DNA of 51,893 nucleotides. Origin: Steroidobacteraceae bacterium (lineage in GTDB: Bacteria > Pseudomonadota > Gammaproteobacteria > Steroidobacterales > Steroidobacteraceae). Positions 1 to 8,384 of the stretch are shown piece after piece. Below the pieces are notes generated by a model, which ran no database searches, was not told the DNA's origin, and saw only the letters and a list, made by a program, of their open reading frames with translations. The stretch lies in the NCBI GenBank assembly GCA_019187495.1, contig JABAQN010000063.1, forward strand, positions 1 to 51,893, read 5' to 3'. Each line of letters opens with the position of its first letter. The stretch's first letter is position 1. The position numbers and the translations under genes are program-made.

Positions 1-16
1 CAGCGCGGCATCAAGA

Positions 17-81
17 GCGTACGTTCAGAACCTCTTGATTCCGCTGCGCATTGTAGCGTGCTTCGAACCTCCCCTTGATTT
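17..81. repeat. Imperfect direct repeats beside the broken tRNA (att-like)
   Basis: Two copies of a motif of about 25 bp, at 17-41 and 56-81, share GCGT, TTC, GAACCTC and CTTGATT, differing by short indels. The second copy runs into the anticodon region of the broken tRNA-Arg. The first also forms an 8-bp inverted repeat (10-17 with 32-39). Repeats of this kind next to a tRNA resemble integrase arm or core sites, but no integrase is visible because the window begins here. Confidence 0.4.
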
Positions 82-121
82 CTTCGGAGGGCAGTACTCT
101 ATCCAGCTGAGCTACGGGCGC
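46..121 (-). pseudogene. Broken tRNA-Arg(CCG), intact only in its 5' half
   Basis: Read on the minus strand from 121, the acceptor 5' strand (GCGCCCG), D arm, 5' strand of the anticodon stem (CTGCC) and anticodon loop CTCCGAA (anticodon CCG) are those of a normal proteobacterial tRNA-Arg. From 82 down the sequence stops fitting: the 3' anticodon stem reads GAAAT where GGCAG is needed, and the 3' T stem and acceptor strand do not pair. A T-loop-like GGAGGTTCGAA still sits at the correct spacing. I infer a junction where the 3' half was replaced by integration or rearrangement, or an assembly join at the window edge. It cannot fold as a working tRNA. Confidence 0.6.
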
Positions 122-133
122 CCGAACCGTTAA

Positions 134-1114
134 TTATAGCCAGCCTTTGCGCTTGAACCACATGTAGGGGAGCACCGCCGAGGCAACCATCATTCCGAGC
201 GCGTAAGGGTAGCCCGCCGCCCAGGAAAGCTCCGGGATCCTGTGGAAGTTCATGCCGTAGATGCTCGCGACCAGCGTCGGCGGCAGGAACACGACCGCCG
301 CGACCGAGAAGATCTTGATGATCGCGTTCTGCTCGATGTTGACCATGCCGAGCGTCGCATCGAGCAGGAACTGCACCTTGGTGTTGAGGAAGCTCACGTG
401 GTCGCTCATCGCGAGCGCATCGCGCGACAGCATCCGGAAGCGCGCCCGCACGTCCTGCGCGAAGTAGTTGGCGGGCTGCTGCTGCGCGAACGCCAGCAGG
501 CGCCCCAGCGACACGAGGCTCTCGCGTGATTTCGACAGCAGCTCGCCGTTCTGTCCGAGCCGCTCGAGGAAGCCGCGGAAGTCGCGCGATGCCGAGCGGC
601 GCCGGCCCGGCGAGGTGTGCGCGAAGATGTCCGCGGACTCCGCGTCGAGTTCGCTGCCGGCGCGCTCGAGTACGTCGGCGATCCGGTTGATGATCGCCTC
701 GAGCAGGCCCGCGAAGATGGCCGCGCCCGAGGTGCAGTTCGCGGCGTGTCGCTCGGCGTAGGCGATGAAACGTCGGAATGGCAGCGGGTCGACGTAACGC
801 ACCGTGATCAGGCGGCTGCCCGAGAGGATGAACGTGACCTGCGCGCTCTCCGGCAGGTCGGAGTCGAGCTTGGTGACGACGGTCGACGTCATGAACAGCG
901 CGCCGCCGTCCTCGTAGAGCCGGTTCGACGATTCGATCTCGCGCATTTCCTCGCGGGTCGGGATGTCGATGCCGAAGGAGGCTTCGAGGCGTTTCTCGTC
1001 GGCCGGCGTCGGGTCGCGCAGGTCGAGCCACAGCGCTTCCTTCGGCAGCGCGGCCTCGCAATCCGGCTCGACTCGCGTCAGGCCGATCGAGCCGGGTAGG
1101 AATGCGCTCAGCAT
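134..1114 (-). CDS. corA: CorA family divalent cation (Mg2+/Co2+) transporter
   Basis: The 326-aa inner-membrane channel protein would import Mg2+ or related divalent cations. The long, mostly helical cytoplasmic N-terminal region is followed by two C-terminal transmembrane segments, with the family signature YGMN at residues 286-289 just after the first. A basic tail (FKRKGWL) closes the protein, as is usual. Length fits the family (about 315-330 aa). It is transcribed towards the broken tRNA and starts 25 bp after the dsbA-like stop, so it may be the last gene of the cytochrome c4-dsbA unit. Zn2+ export (ZntB-like) is an alternative within the same family. Confidence 0.9.
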   Translation of the reverse strand: MLSAFLPGSIGLTRVEPDCEAALPKEALWLDLRDPTPADEKRLEASFGIDIPTREEMREIESSNRLYEDGGALFMTSTVVTKLDSDLPESAQVTFILSGSRLITVRYVDPLPFRRFIAYAERHAANCTSGAAIFAGLLEAIINRIADVLERAGSELDAESADIFAHTSPGRRRSASRDFRGFLERLGQNGELLSKSRESLVSLGRLLAFAQQQPANYFAQDVRARFRMLSRDALAMSDHVSFLNTKVQFLLDATLGMVNIEQNAIIKIFSVAAVVFLPPTLVASIYGMNFHRIPELSWAAGYPYALGMMVASAVLPYMWFKRKGWL

Positions 1115-1139
1115 GCCGGATCGCCGCCGCGCGCGCTGC

Positions 1140-1970
1140 TTACCGACGCTTCTCGTGGGCCGCGAGCGCGTCGATCAATTGCATGAGCTCCTGCTGGCCG
1201 CCGGCGAGACCGACATCGGTCTGGTACTTGCCCGCGACGAACACGACCGGGGTCGCATCGACCCGATAGCGCCGCGTCAGGTCCTCGGCGCGCTGCAGCT
1301 GCGTGTTCACGAAAAAGCCGTCGTACTCGCGCAGGAAGTCGGCTTCCGCGATGCCGTTCGCCTTTGCGAAGGCGAGCTGCAGCTGGCGCGTGCGCGCGTC
1401 GTCGTTCGCGGCGAGCATGTTGCCGCGCGTGTGGATCTCTTCGTACACCTTCGCGTGCAGGTCCGTGCGCTTCAGCGCGACGAGCGTGTAGTAGAGGCGC
1501 GCGTGCGCCGCGTTGACCGGGTTCCACATGACGGGCACCCGCACGAATTCGACGTAGTCGGGCTTCGATTTCTCCCAGTTCGCGAAGAAGGGTTCCAGCG
1601 CGAAGCAATGGCCGCAGCCGTACCAGAAGACCTCCATGACCTCGACTTTGCCCGCCGGAACGTCGGTCGGCTGCGCGGGTACGATCGGCTTGTAATTGAC
1701 GCCCGCCTTCCAGCGGCCGCCCGGCAACTCGTCGGCGGCGGGCATCGGTGCGAGCCGCTCGAGCGAGGCATCGGCCCTCTCATCGGTGGTGTCGCCGGCA
1801 CTTTCCTGGCTCGATGCAGCGGCATCGGCCGGTGCGGGGGCTGTCGGTGCCGTCGCCGGCGCAGTGCCGGAGGGCGTCGCGGCCGGTGTGGCGGGTGGCG
1901 GCGCAGCCTCACGCGAGCACGCCGCGAGGCCGCATGCGAGCAGTGTCGCGACGAGCAAGGTACGGATCAT
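1140..1970 (-). CDS. dsbA: DsbA-type thiol:disulfide interchange lipoprotein
   Basis: A 276-aa thioredoxin-fold protein that should introduce disulfide bonds into exported proteins. The active site is CGHC at residues 119-122 in the context WYGCGHC, the classic DsbA motif, and VDATPVV near the C-terminus supplies the cis-proline loop. The N-terminus has a lipobox (GLAAC, Cys18), so it is probably membrane-anchored. A low-complexity Ala/Pro/Thr linker (residues about 20-60) separates the anchor from the domain, longer than in soluble DsbA. ATG at 1970 is chosen because it gives the lipoprotein signal; the frame stays open far upstream but there it overlaps the cytochrome gene. It lies 14 bp after the cytochrome c4 stop, an arrangement also found in Pseudomonas. 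Confidence 0.92.
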   Translation of the reverse strand: MIRTLLVATLLACGLAACSREAAPPPATPAATPSGTAPATAPTAPAPADAAASSQESAGDTTDERADASLERLAPMPAADELPGGRWKAGVNYKPIVPAQPTDVPAGKVEVMEVFWYGCGHCFALEPFFANWEKSKPDYVEFVRVPVMWNPVNAAHARLYYTLVALKRTDLHAKVYEEIHTRGNMLAANDDARTRQLQLAFAKANGIAEADFLREYDGFFVNTQLQRAEDLTRRYRVDATPVVFVAGKYQTDVGLAGGQQELMQLIDALAAHEKRR

Positions 1971-1984
1971 GGCAGGCCCCGGGC

Positions 1985-2632
1985 TCAACGCATGCCCTGG
2001 ATGTAGGACGCGAGATCGCGCATGTCTTCCGCTGTGAGCTGCTTCGCGATCGTCTCCATCATGTGGGCATTCTTCGTGTCGTGGACCGCACCGGCCGCGT
2101 CGCTGTATCGCGTGCCGTTGGCGTAGGCCGTGAGCTGCGCCACGGTGTAGACCGAGTGCTGCGCCCTGACCGCCGGGTAGCCCGCCGCCGGGTTGCCGCG
2201 GCCGACGGGGCCGTGGCAGGCCATGCAGGCGGGAATGCCGCGTTCGTGGCTGCCGCCGCGGTAGAGCGCTTCGCCCGCCTTCCAGTACGAAGGGTCGGCT
2301 TCGAGTCCCGCAGGCGTCTGGGCCGAGAAATATGCGGCGAGATCGGCGATGTCCGCATCGGTCAGCGCCGCCGCCTGCGCCGTCATGACCATCGCATTCG
2401 CCGACGCGCCGCGCTGGCCGGCCCGGAACTGCGTGAGCTGCTGCGTGATGTAGGCCGCGTTCTGCCCGGCAAGGTTCGGCCATTCGGGATTGACGCTGTT
2501 GCCGTTCGGGCCGTGGCAGGCGGTGCAGACGATCGCCTTGGAGGCACCGGCCTCGGCCGAGCCGTCCGCGCGGGCGGCGGGCAGTGCGGCCGCGAGGGCC
2601 AGGGCGGCAAATGCGAGAGTGGTCTTGGTCAT
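1985..2632 (-). CDS. Periplasmic dihaem cytochrome c4
   Basis: A 215-aa electron carrier with a cleavable signal peptide (residues 1-22, ending PAARA) and two haem-binding sites, CTACH at 36-40 and CMACH at 136-140. The spacing of about 100 residues and the two similar halves are typical of cytochrome c4, which passes electrons to terminal oxidases or other periplasmic acceptors. ATG at 2632 is chosen because the signal peptide begins there. It is divergent from engB and is followed closely by the dsbA-like gene, so the two probably share a transcript. Confidence 0.93.
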   Translation of the reverse strand: MTKTTLAFAALALAAALPAARADGSAEAGASKAIVCTACHGPNGNSVNPEWPNLAGQNAAYITQQLTQFRAGQRGASANAMVMTAQAAALTDADIADLAAYFSAQTPAGLEADPSYWKAGEALYRGGSHERGIPACMACHGPVGRGNPAAGYPAVRAQHSVYTVAQLTAYANGTRYSDAAGAVHDTKNAHMMETIAKQLTAEDMRDLASYIQGMR

Positions 2633-2690
2633 TCGGCTCACAGCTCCAGGTCGCATAACCGTAAAATTGTACACTTCCGCGAGGAGTCCC
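2633..2690. promoter_or_regulatory. Divergent promoter region, cytochrome c4 / engB
   Basis: This AT-richer 58-bp gap separates the divergent genes. For engB a -10-like TAAAAT lies at 2662-2667 and a strong ribosome-binding site GAGGAG at 2681-2686. On the minus strand TACAAT and TTATGC are candidate -10 elements for the cytochrome gene. No clear -35 is seen for either. Confidence 0.4.
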
Positions 2691-3266
2691 GTGAGCCGCT
2701 TCCCGAACGCCCATTTCATGCTGAGCGTCGCCGCGCCCGCGCAGTTTCCGGCCGATGACGGTGCGGAAGCGGCGTTTGCCGGCCGCTCCAATGCCGGCAA
2801 GTCGAGTGCGATCAACGCGCTCACGCAGCGCAAGGCGCTCGCGCGCACCAGCAAGACCCCGGGTCAGACGCGGCTGCTCAATTATTTCGAGCTCGCCCCG
2901 GGCCGGAGGATCGTCGACCTGCCGGGCTACGGTTACGCCACGGCGCCGCCCGCCGAGCGCGCGAAATGGGCGCCGCTGATCGAGCGGCTTCGTGCGCGAC
3001 AATCGCTGCGCGGGCTGCTGCTGGTTGTCGATGCGAGGCGTGGCATCGGCGAAGAGGATGAGCGCCTGATCGCGTGGGCTGGCCCGACAGAACGACGGGT
3101 GCACGTGCTGCTCGCGAAGGCCGACAAGCTCACCCGCAACGAGGCGCGAGCGGCGCTTGCGGCCGCGCGTGCGGCGCTCGATGACAGCGTGACGGTGCAG
3201 TTGCTGTCGTCGCAGACGGGGGCGGGCGTGCCGGAGGCGCAGCGGGCGCTGCTCGACATGCTGTGA
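2691..3266 (+). CDS. engB: Ribosome biogenesis GTP-binding protein EngB (YsxC/YihA)
   Basis: A 191-aa TRAFAC-class GTPase needed in most bacteria for assembly of the 50S ribosomal subunit. The G1 loop GRSNAGKS is at residues 31-38, the G2 region with TPGQT near 56-60, the G3 motif DLPGYG at 76-81, and the G5-like SSQTG near the end. The G4 position reads AKADK (142-146), where the family usually has T/N before KxD. The GTG at 2691 is preferred since it lies 4 bp after GAGGAG and gives the expected N-terminus; an upstream reading would overlap the divergent cytochrome gene. polA nearby and cytochrome c4/dsbA on the other side match a conserved gammaproteobacterial neighbourhood. Confidence 0.93.
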   Translation: MSRFPNAHFMLSVAAPAQFPADDGAEAAFAGRSNAGKSSAINALTQRKALARTSKTPGQTRLLNYFELAPGRRIVDLPGYGYATAPPAERAKWAPLIERLRARQSLRGLLLVVDARRGIGEEDERLIAWAGPTERRVHVLLAKADKLTRNEARAALAAARAALDDSVTVQLLSSQTGAGVPEAQRALLDML

Positions 3267-3271
3267 GGAAA

Positions 3272-3353
3272 TGGTGCCGGGTTTTCGGTTGTTCGGTTAT
3301 TGGGCGGGCGGAGCCGGTCGCCCAATAACCGAACAACCGAAAACCCGGCACCA
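3272..3353. repeat. Long palindromic repeat, copy 1
   Basis: Perfect inverted repeat with 35-bp arms (3272-3306 and 3319-3353) and a 12-bp loop, starting 5 bp after the engB stop. Arms begin TGGTGCCGGG and carry TTCGGTTGTTCGGTTATTGG. Two further copies occur in this window (31074-31147, 31991-32062). The tenth base of the shared arm is T here (3282), paired with A (3343). It could fold as an RNA hairpin on the engB transcript, but no U-tract follows. Confidence 0.9.
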
Positions 3354-3360
3354 GGATCGA

Positions 3361-3399
3361 AGATTAAAAGACCCCGGCAGCCTGGGAAGGCAGCCGGGG
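3361..3399 (-). terminator. Rho-independent terminator of the outer-membrane barrel gene
   Basis: Minus-strand hairpin with stem CCCCGGC/GCCGGGG (3393-3399 with 3372-3378, extended internally by CCT/AGG around a GGGA-type loop), followed on that strand by TCTTTTAATCTT. It lies about 140 bp past the stop of the gene ending at 3540. A second hairpin (3459-3465 with 3473-3479) lies between the two and has no T-tract. Confidence 0.7.
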
Positions 3400-3539
3400 C
3401 CGACTTACCCGGCACAGGTCTCTTGCATCCGGGCTTTGCCCGCTCAGGGAGGGAAGCGGGGAGCGTTTGTGGCGCTCCCGGGGTATGACACGGTCCCGCG
3501 GGAATGGTTCCGTTCGTCGCCACGCCGCCGATCAGGCAC

Positions 3540-4073
3540 TTACAGGAAAGTCCAGGTCAGCCCCAGGGAGAACAGGTCGAGGCCGTCGGTATTGGCGATG
3601 TCGAAGGACTCGTACTCGAGCCGCGCCCCGAGGCTGCCGAGGTGGGCCTGCACGCCGGCCCCGTACGCGAACTCCGTGCCGTCATCCTTCAGGCTGCTGA
3701 CCGTGATCGAAGACAGGCTGCCCTTCGATTCCCAGTGCGCGACGCCGGCCTTCACGTACAGGTCGACGAACGGCAGCGGCAGCATCAGCATGCCGAAGCC
3801 CGCGAGCGCGTTGGCCTTCGCGTCGATCCGCGCCGCACCGAGCGTCGTGCTGTCGCTGCCGAGATCCATGTAGTTCAGTTCGACGGCGAACACGTCGAGC
3901 GGGCGGAACCCGGCGATCATCTTGTAGCCGGTGTCGTCGAGATCGAGGTTGCCGCCGAATCCGTCGATCTTCGACTGGCTCACGGCGGCACCGAGATAGA
4001 AACCGTTGTCGGCCGCGACGGCGCCACCGCAGATCGACAGCGCGCAAACGGGCAACAGGAACTTGCGGATCAT
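3540..4073 (-). CDS. Outer-membrane beta-barrel protein (OmpA/OmpW-like, small porin family)
   Basis: A 177-aa protein with a clear signal peptide (residues 1-21, cleavage after GAVAA) and a mature chain of about 155 residues that alternates like an eight-stranded outer-membrane barrel. Examples are FYLGAAVSQSKID, VFAVELNYMDLG, FAYGAGVQAHLG and the last strand LFSLGLTWTFL, which ends close to a C-terminal aromatic as BAM substrates do. No peptidoglycan-binding domain follows. The ATG at 4073 is preceded by GAGGAG. It follows polA on the same strand by about 50 bp and has its own terminator. Exact function is unknown; adhesion, a small-molecule channel and structural roles are all possible. 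Confidence 0.8.
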   Translation of the reverse strand: MIRKFLLPVCALSICGGAVAADNGFYLGAAVSQSKIDGFGGNLDLDDTGYKMIAGFRPLDVFAVELNYMDLGSDSTTLGAARIDAKANALAGFGMLMLPLPFVDLYVKAGVAHWESKGSLSSITVSSLKDDGTEFAYGAGVQAHLGSLGARLEYESFDIANTDGLDLFSLGLTWTFL

Positions 4074-4122
4074 GGGTCACTCCTCGTGACGAAAGCTGGA
4101 CAAGCCGGGCCATTCTACCGGC

Positions 4123-6912
4123 TCAGTGTGCTTCATCCCAATTCGCGCCCGTGCCGATGTCTACTTTCAGCGACACCTTGAGTTTGCCGGCGTCCGTCAT
4201 GCAGCGGCGCAGCCTGTCGCCGACCTGCGTCACCGCGTCCTCCCGCACCTCGAGCACGAGTTCGTCGTGCACCTGCATGATGAGTCGCGCGGGCGAGTGT
4301 TCCGCGCGGCACCAGGCGTGCACGTCGATCATCGCGCGCTTGATGATGTCGGCGGCCGTGCCCTGCATCGGTGCGTTGATCGCGCTTCTTTCCGCATACT
4401 GCTGCATCTGGCGGTTGCGCGAGCGGATGTCGGGCAGGTACAGGCGCCTGCCCAGCACGGTTTCGACATAACCCTGCTGCTTCGCGCGCTCCCGGGTGTC
4501 GTCCATGTAGCGCTTCACGCCGGGGTAGCGCTCGAAATAGCGGTTCACGTACTGCTGCGCGGCGCCGCGGTCGATGCCGAGCTGGCGCGCGAGGCCGAAC
4601 GCGGACATGCCGTAGATCAGGCCGAAGTTGATTGCTTTCGCAGACCGGCGCTGGTCGGCGCTGACCGCATCCTGCGCGACGCCGAAGACTTCGGCGGCCG
4701 TGGCGCGATGCACGTCCTGGCCGGCCTCGAAGGCCGCGAGCAGCCCTGCATCGCCCGAGAGGTGCGCCATGATGCGCAGCTCGATCTGCGAATAGTCGGC
4801 AGCCATCAGCACATGGCCGGGCGGGGCGATGAACGCCTGGCGGATCCGCCGCCCCTCGGGCGTGCGGACGGGAATGTTCTGCAGGTTCGGATCGGTCGAG
4901 GAGAGGCGCCCGGTCTGCGCGACGGCCTGGTGATACGAGGTGTGCACGCGCCCGGTGCGGGCGTTCACCTGTTCGGGCAGTTTTTCCGTGTAGGTGGAGC
5001 GCAGCTTCGCGAGGGCGCGGTACTCGAGGATGAGCCGTGGCAGCGCGTGCTCGCCCGCGAGCTCCTCGAGCACATCCTCGGCGGTCGATGGCTGGCCCGT
5101 CGGCGTACGGCGCAGCGGCGGTATCGCGAGCTTCTCGAACAGCAGGAACTGCAGCTGCTTCGGCGAATCGAGATTGAACGGCTGCCCGGCCTCGCGATGC
5201 GCGGCGGCCTCGATCTCGACGAGGCGTGCGCCGAGCTCGCGGCTCTGCGTGCGCAGCAGGGCCGCATCGAGCAGCACGCCCGCTTCCTCCATCGCGCAGA
5301 GCACGGGCACGAGCGGCTGCTCGATCGAGGTATAGATGTCCCGCAGCGCCGGCAGCGCCTCGATCGCCGGCCAGAGGGTGCGATGCAGGCGCAGCGTGAC
5401 GTCGGCGTCCTCGGCGGCGTATTCGGCGGCGCGCTCGACCGGTACCTGGTTGAAGGCGATCTGCTTCGCGCCCTTGCCGGCGACATCCTCGTAATGGATC
5501 GTCTCGATGCCGAGGTAGCGCGCCGCCGCGGAGTCCATGTCGTGGCGCGTCGCGACGCTGTTCCAGACGTAGGACTCGAGCATCGTGTCGTAGCGCATGC
5601 CGGCGAGCGCGATGCCGTGGTTCGCGAGCACGTGCGCGTCGTACTTCAGGTGGTGGCCGATCTTGCCGCGCGCCGGATCCTCGAGCAGCGGCTTCAGGCG
5701 TGCGAGCGCCGCGCCGCGATCGAGTTGCGCGGGGGCGCCGGCATAGTCGTGCGCGAGCGGGACATAGGCGGCCTCGCCCGGTTCGATGGCGAACGACACG
5801 CCGACGATCTGCGCGTTCATGTACTCGAGGCTCGTGGTCTCGGTGTCGAACGCGAAGAGCTCCGCGGCGGAAAGGCGCACGAGCCAGCGCGCGAACTCCG
5901 CCTCGTCCGTCACCATGGCGTAGCGCTTTTCGGCGACCACGGGTGGCGAGAGCGCCGGTGCATCGGGACTCGCGTCCGAGGGCGGCGCCACGAGACGCGG
6001 CGCGGCCGGCACGCGTGCGGGAGCCCGAGGCTCATCGCCCGGCGTGTCGTCGTCCGTGCCGGCATCGAGTTGGCGCAGGAGGTGGCGGAGTTCAAAGCGC
6101 GTGTACAGCGCGCGCAGCGCATCCGTGTCCGGCTCGCCACGCGTGAGGTCCTCGGGGCGTTCCCCGAGTTCGAGATCGGTCCGGATCGTCGCGAGCCGCC
6201 GCGAGAGTGCGAGCGTGTCGAGGCCGGCCCGCAGGTTCTCCCCGACCTTGCCTTCGATCGCCGCCGCGCTTTCGATGATGCCGTCGAGCGAGCGGTAGCG
6301 GTCGAGCCATTTGGCGGCCGTCTTCGGTCCGACCTTGTCGATGCCGGGGATGTTGTCCGAAGCGTCACCGACGAGCGCGAGGTAATCGATGATCTGCTCG
6401 GGGTACACATCGAACTTCGCCTTCACGCCGGCGCGATCGAGTGTCGAGCCCGTCATCGTGTTGATCAGCGTCACGTGGCCGTCGACGAGTTGCGCCATGT
6501 CCTTGTCGCCGGTCGAGATCAGCACGCGCCAGCCGCGCTCCGCGCTGCGTCGCGCGAGGGTACCGATCACGTCATCCGCCTCGACGCCCGGCACGCGCAG
6601 TACCGGCAGGCCGAGCGCGCGCACAGCCTCGAGCAGCGGCCCGGTCTGGGCCCGCAGTTCGTCGGGCATCGGCGGGCGGTGTGCCTTGTACTCGGCGAAG
6701 ATCTCGTCGCGGAAGTTCCTCCCCGGCGCATCGAACACGACCGCGATCCGCGCGGTCGGGTGCTCCTTCAGGAACTTCAGCAGCATGTTGAGGACACCGA
6801 GCAGTGCCCCGGTCGGTTCGCCGCGCGAGCTCGTGAGCGGCGGCAGCGCGTGAAACGCGCGATAGAGGTAGGAGGAGCCGTCGACGAGGACGATATCGGG
6901 GCGAGTGTTCAT
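4123..6912 (-). CDS. polA: DNA polymerase I
   Basis: A 929-aa enzyme for Okazaki-fragment maturation and repair synthesis. The N-terminal 5'-3' exonuclease domain (about 1-290) contains FDAPGRNFR, EADD and GDASDNIPG. The 3'-5' exonuclease domain keeps its acidic residues (Asp356/Glu358 in FDTETT, Asp425 in KYDAH, and EDAD at 501-504), so proofreading should be intact. The polymerase domain has motif A (ADYSQIELR), motif B (KAINFGLIYG) and motif C (QVHDELVLE). Length matches the E. coli enzyme (928 aa). A low-complexity Pro/Ala stretch (about 295-325) links the first two domains. The neighbourhood with engB supports the call. Confidence 0.98.
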   Translation of the reverse strand: MNTRPDIVLVDGSSYLYRAFHALPPLTSSRGEPTGALLGVLNMLLKFLKEHPTARIAVVFDAPGRNFRDEIFAEYKAHRPPMPDELRAQTGPLLEAVRALGLPVLRVPGVEADDVIGTLARRSAERGWRVLISTGDKDMAQLVDGHVTLINTMTGSTLDRAGVKAKFDVYPEQIIDYLALVGDASDNIPGIDKVGPKTAAKWLDRYRSLDGIIESAAAIEGKVGENLRAGLDTLALSRRLATIRTDLELGERPEDLTRGEPDTDALRALYTRFELRHLLRQLDAGTDDDTPGDEPRAPARVPAAPRLVAPPSDASPDAPALSPPVVAEKRYAMVTDEAEFARWLVRLSAAELFAFDTETTSLEYMNAQIVGVSFAIEPGEAAYVPLAHDYAGAPAQLDRGAALARLKPLLEDPARGKIGHHLKYDAHVLANHGIALAGMRYDTMLESYVWNSVATRHDMDSAAARYLGIETIHYEDVAGKGAKQIAFNQVPVERAAEYAAEDADVTLRLHRTLWPAIEALPALRDIYTSIEQPLVPVLCAMEEAGVLLDAALLRTQSRELGARLVEIEAAAHREAGQPFNLDSPKQLQFLLFEKLAIPPLRRTPTGQPSTAEDVLEELAGEHALPRLILEYRALAKLRSTYTEKLPEQVNARTGRVHTSYHQAVAQTGRLSSTDPNLQNIPVRTPEGRRIRQAFIAPPGHVLMAADYSQIELRIMAHLSGDAGLLAAFEAGQDVHRATAAEVFGVAQDAVSADQRRSAKAINFGLIYGMSAFGLARQLGIDRGAAQQYVNRYFERYPGVKRYMDDTRERAKQQGYVETVLGRRLYLPDIRSRNRQMQQYAERSAINAPMQGTAADIIKRAMIDVHAWCRAEHSPARLIMQVHDELVLEVREDAVTQVGDRLRRCMTDAGKLKVSLKVDIGTGANWDEAH

Positions 6913-6992
6913 GGCGGGGGCGCCAGTGTTGCAGAACGGGGCCGGGATCGCACGAAGTCAACGCGGCGCGGTCCAATGCGTTGAGGAGCCCC

Positions 6993-8384
6993 ATGTCCAC
7001 CGCAGCCGAAGCGGCGATCGCGACGAACCGTTTCGGGTTGGGTGCGCGCCCCGGCGAGCTCGCGCGGGCGGCGCCCGATCCACGGGGCTGGCTCCTTGCG
7101 CAGCTGCGGGGCGGGGCGCCGGCGATTGCCGAAGGCGCATCGCTCGAGCGCTCCGACACGATCCTGAACCGCGCGACCGCGCTGCGCGAGGCGAAGCGCG
7201 ACGCTTCGCGCGCCGGCGGGGCACAGGGTGCGGTGCAGCGGATCGGCGCCTGGTACCGGTCGCTCTATGTCGCCGAAGTGCAGGCGCGCTTCGGCGCCGC
7301 GGTGGCGAGCGAACGGCCCTTTGTCGAGCGCCTCGTGCACTTCTGGGCCAACCACTTCGCCGTCTCGGTCGACAAGGCGGTCGTGCTCGGCGTCGCCGGC
7401 GCGTTCGAGCGCGAGGCGATCCGGCCGCATGTGCTCGGTCGCTTCGAGGACCTGCTGTTCGCCGTCGAGCGTCATCCCGCCATGCTGCTCTATCTCGACA
7501 ATTTCCAGTCGGTCGGGCCGGACTCGCCGCTCGCGCGGCGCGCATCGGCCGCGCGTCGGCGCCGCGATCTCGGCCTCAACGAGAACCTCGCGCGCGAAAT
7601 CCTCGAACTGCATACGCTCGGCGTGAACGGCGGCTATACGCAGGCCGACGTGACGAGTTTCGCGCACATGATCACCGGCTGGTCGATCGGCGGCGGGCGC
7701 GGCCGGCTCGCCGAGGGGGAGAGCGGCCAGTTCCATTTTCGCGCCAACCTGCACGAGCCGGGGGCGCAGCTGCTGCTCGGCAGGCGTTACGCGCAATCGG
7801 GATGCGGGCAGGGGGCCGCGGCGCTGCGCGATCTCGCGCGCCATCCCGCGACCGCCGATCATCTCGCCGGCAAGCTCGCGCGACATTTCATCGCGGACGA
7901 TCCGCCGGCGGCGGCCGTGGCCCGGGTCGCGGACGCATTCCGGCGGCACGGCGGCGAACTCGTGCCCGTCTATCGCGCGCTCGTCGAGTCGCCCGAGGCG
8001 TGGGCGACGCCGCTCGCCAAGTACAAGACGCCGGCGGACTACGTCCATTCCGCCTATCGCGGCCTCGATCTTCCTGTGGACGGCAAGCGTTCCGGCCTCA
8101 CCGCGTATGAGCTGCTCGGCGAGCGCACGTGGTCACCCGGATCGCCGGCGGGGTGGCCAGACCGCGCCGCCGACTGGGACGGCGCCTCTGCACTCCTGAA
8201 GCGCATCGAATGGGCCGATGCCGTCGGGGAGCGCCTCGGCGATCGTCGCGACGCGCAGCGCCTCGCACCCGCGATGCTCGGCGCCGTGCTGACGGGCAAG
8301 ACTTCCGAGGCGATCGCACGTGCCGCGAGCGGCGCGCAGGCGATCACGTTGCTGCTCACCGCACCGGAGCTCATGCGCCGATGA
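6993..8384 (+). CDS. DUF1800 domain protein
   Basis: A 463-aa protein of the DUF1800 family, whose biochemical role is unknown. Family features seen are NRFGLGARPGE at the N-terminus, VHFWANHFAVS, LNENLAREILELHTLGV (residues about 193-210) and MITGW. The ATG at 6993 follows GAGGAG at 6983-6988, so it is preferred to a TTG 12 bp upstream. I see no strong signal peptide. Its stop overlaps the start of the DUF1501 gene (ATGA), and DUF1800/DUF1501 pairs are common in proteobacteria and planctomycetes, which suggests that the two products act together in the cell envelope or periplasm. Confidence 0.88.
   Translation: MSTAAEAAIATNRFGLGARPGELARAAPDPRGWLLAQLRGGAPAIAEGASLERSDTILNRATALREAKRDASRAGGAQGAVQRIGAWYRSLYVAEVQARFGAAVASERPFVERLVHFWANHFAVSVDKAVVLGVAGAFEREAIRPHVLGRFEDLLFAVERHPAMLLYLDNFQSVGPDSPLARRASAARRRRDLGLNENLAREILELHTLGVNGGYTQADVTSFAHMITGWSIGGGRGRLAEGESGQFHFRANLHEPGAQLLLGRRYAQSGCGQGAAALRDLARHPATADHLAGKLARHFIADDPPAAAVARVADAFRRHGGELVPVYRALVESPEAWATPLAKYKTPADYVHSAYRGLDLPVDGKRSGLTAYELLGERTWSPGSPAGWPDRAADWDGASALLKRIEWADAVGERLGDRRDAQRLAPAMLGAVLTGKTSEAIARAASGAQAITLLLTAPELMRR

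Noticed and set aside
1..121. Group I intron inserted in the anticodon loop of the tRNA-Arg gene
   Set aside because: Such introns occur in tRNA anticodon loops, and CCTCC/GGAGG could pair near the junction. However, no P3-P7 core is visible in the available 80 bp, and the T-loop-like sequence kept in register fits a damaged or recombined tRNA better. It stays open until the left flank is seen.
1140..3104. A continuous minus-strand frame that would fuse an upstream segment to the DsbA-like protein
   Set aside because: The part above 1970 lies in another frame of cytochrome c4 and engB DNA and is low in coding character. The lipoprotein signal at 1970 marks the true start.
3272..3353. Palindrome copy 1 as the engB rho-independent terminator
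   Set aside because: The hairpin is strong, but neither strand has a T-tract after it, and identical elements sit in promoter regions elsewhere. The nearby hairpin at 3372-3399 has the T-rich tail and serves the opposite gene.
4126..6984. A 952-codon open frame on the plus strand, antisense to polA
   Set aside because: It mirrors polA in very GC-rich DNA, and its translation is Arg/His/Ala-rich without any family motif. polA on the other strand is unambiguous. The same holds for long antisense frames opposite narG, tamB and copA.
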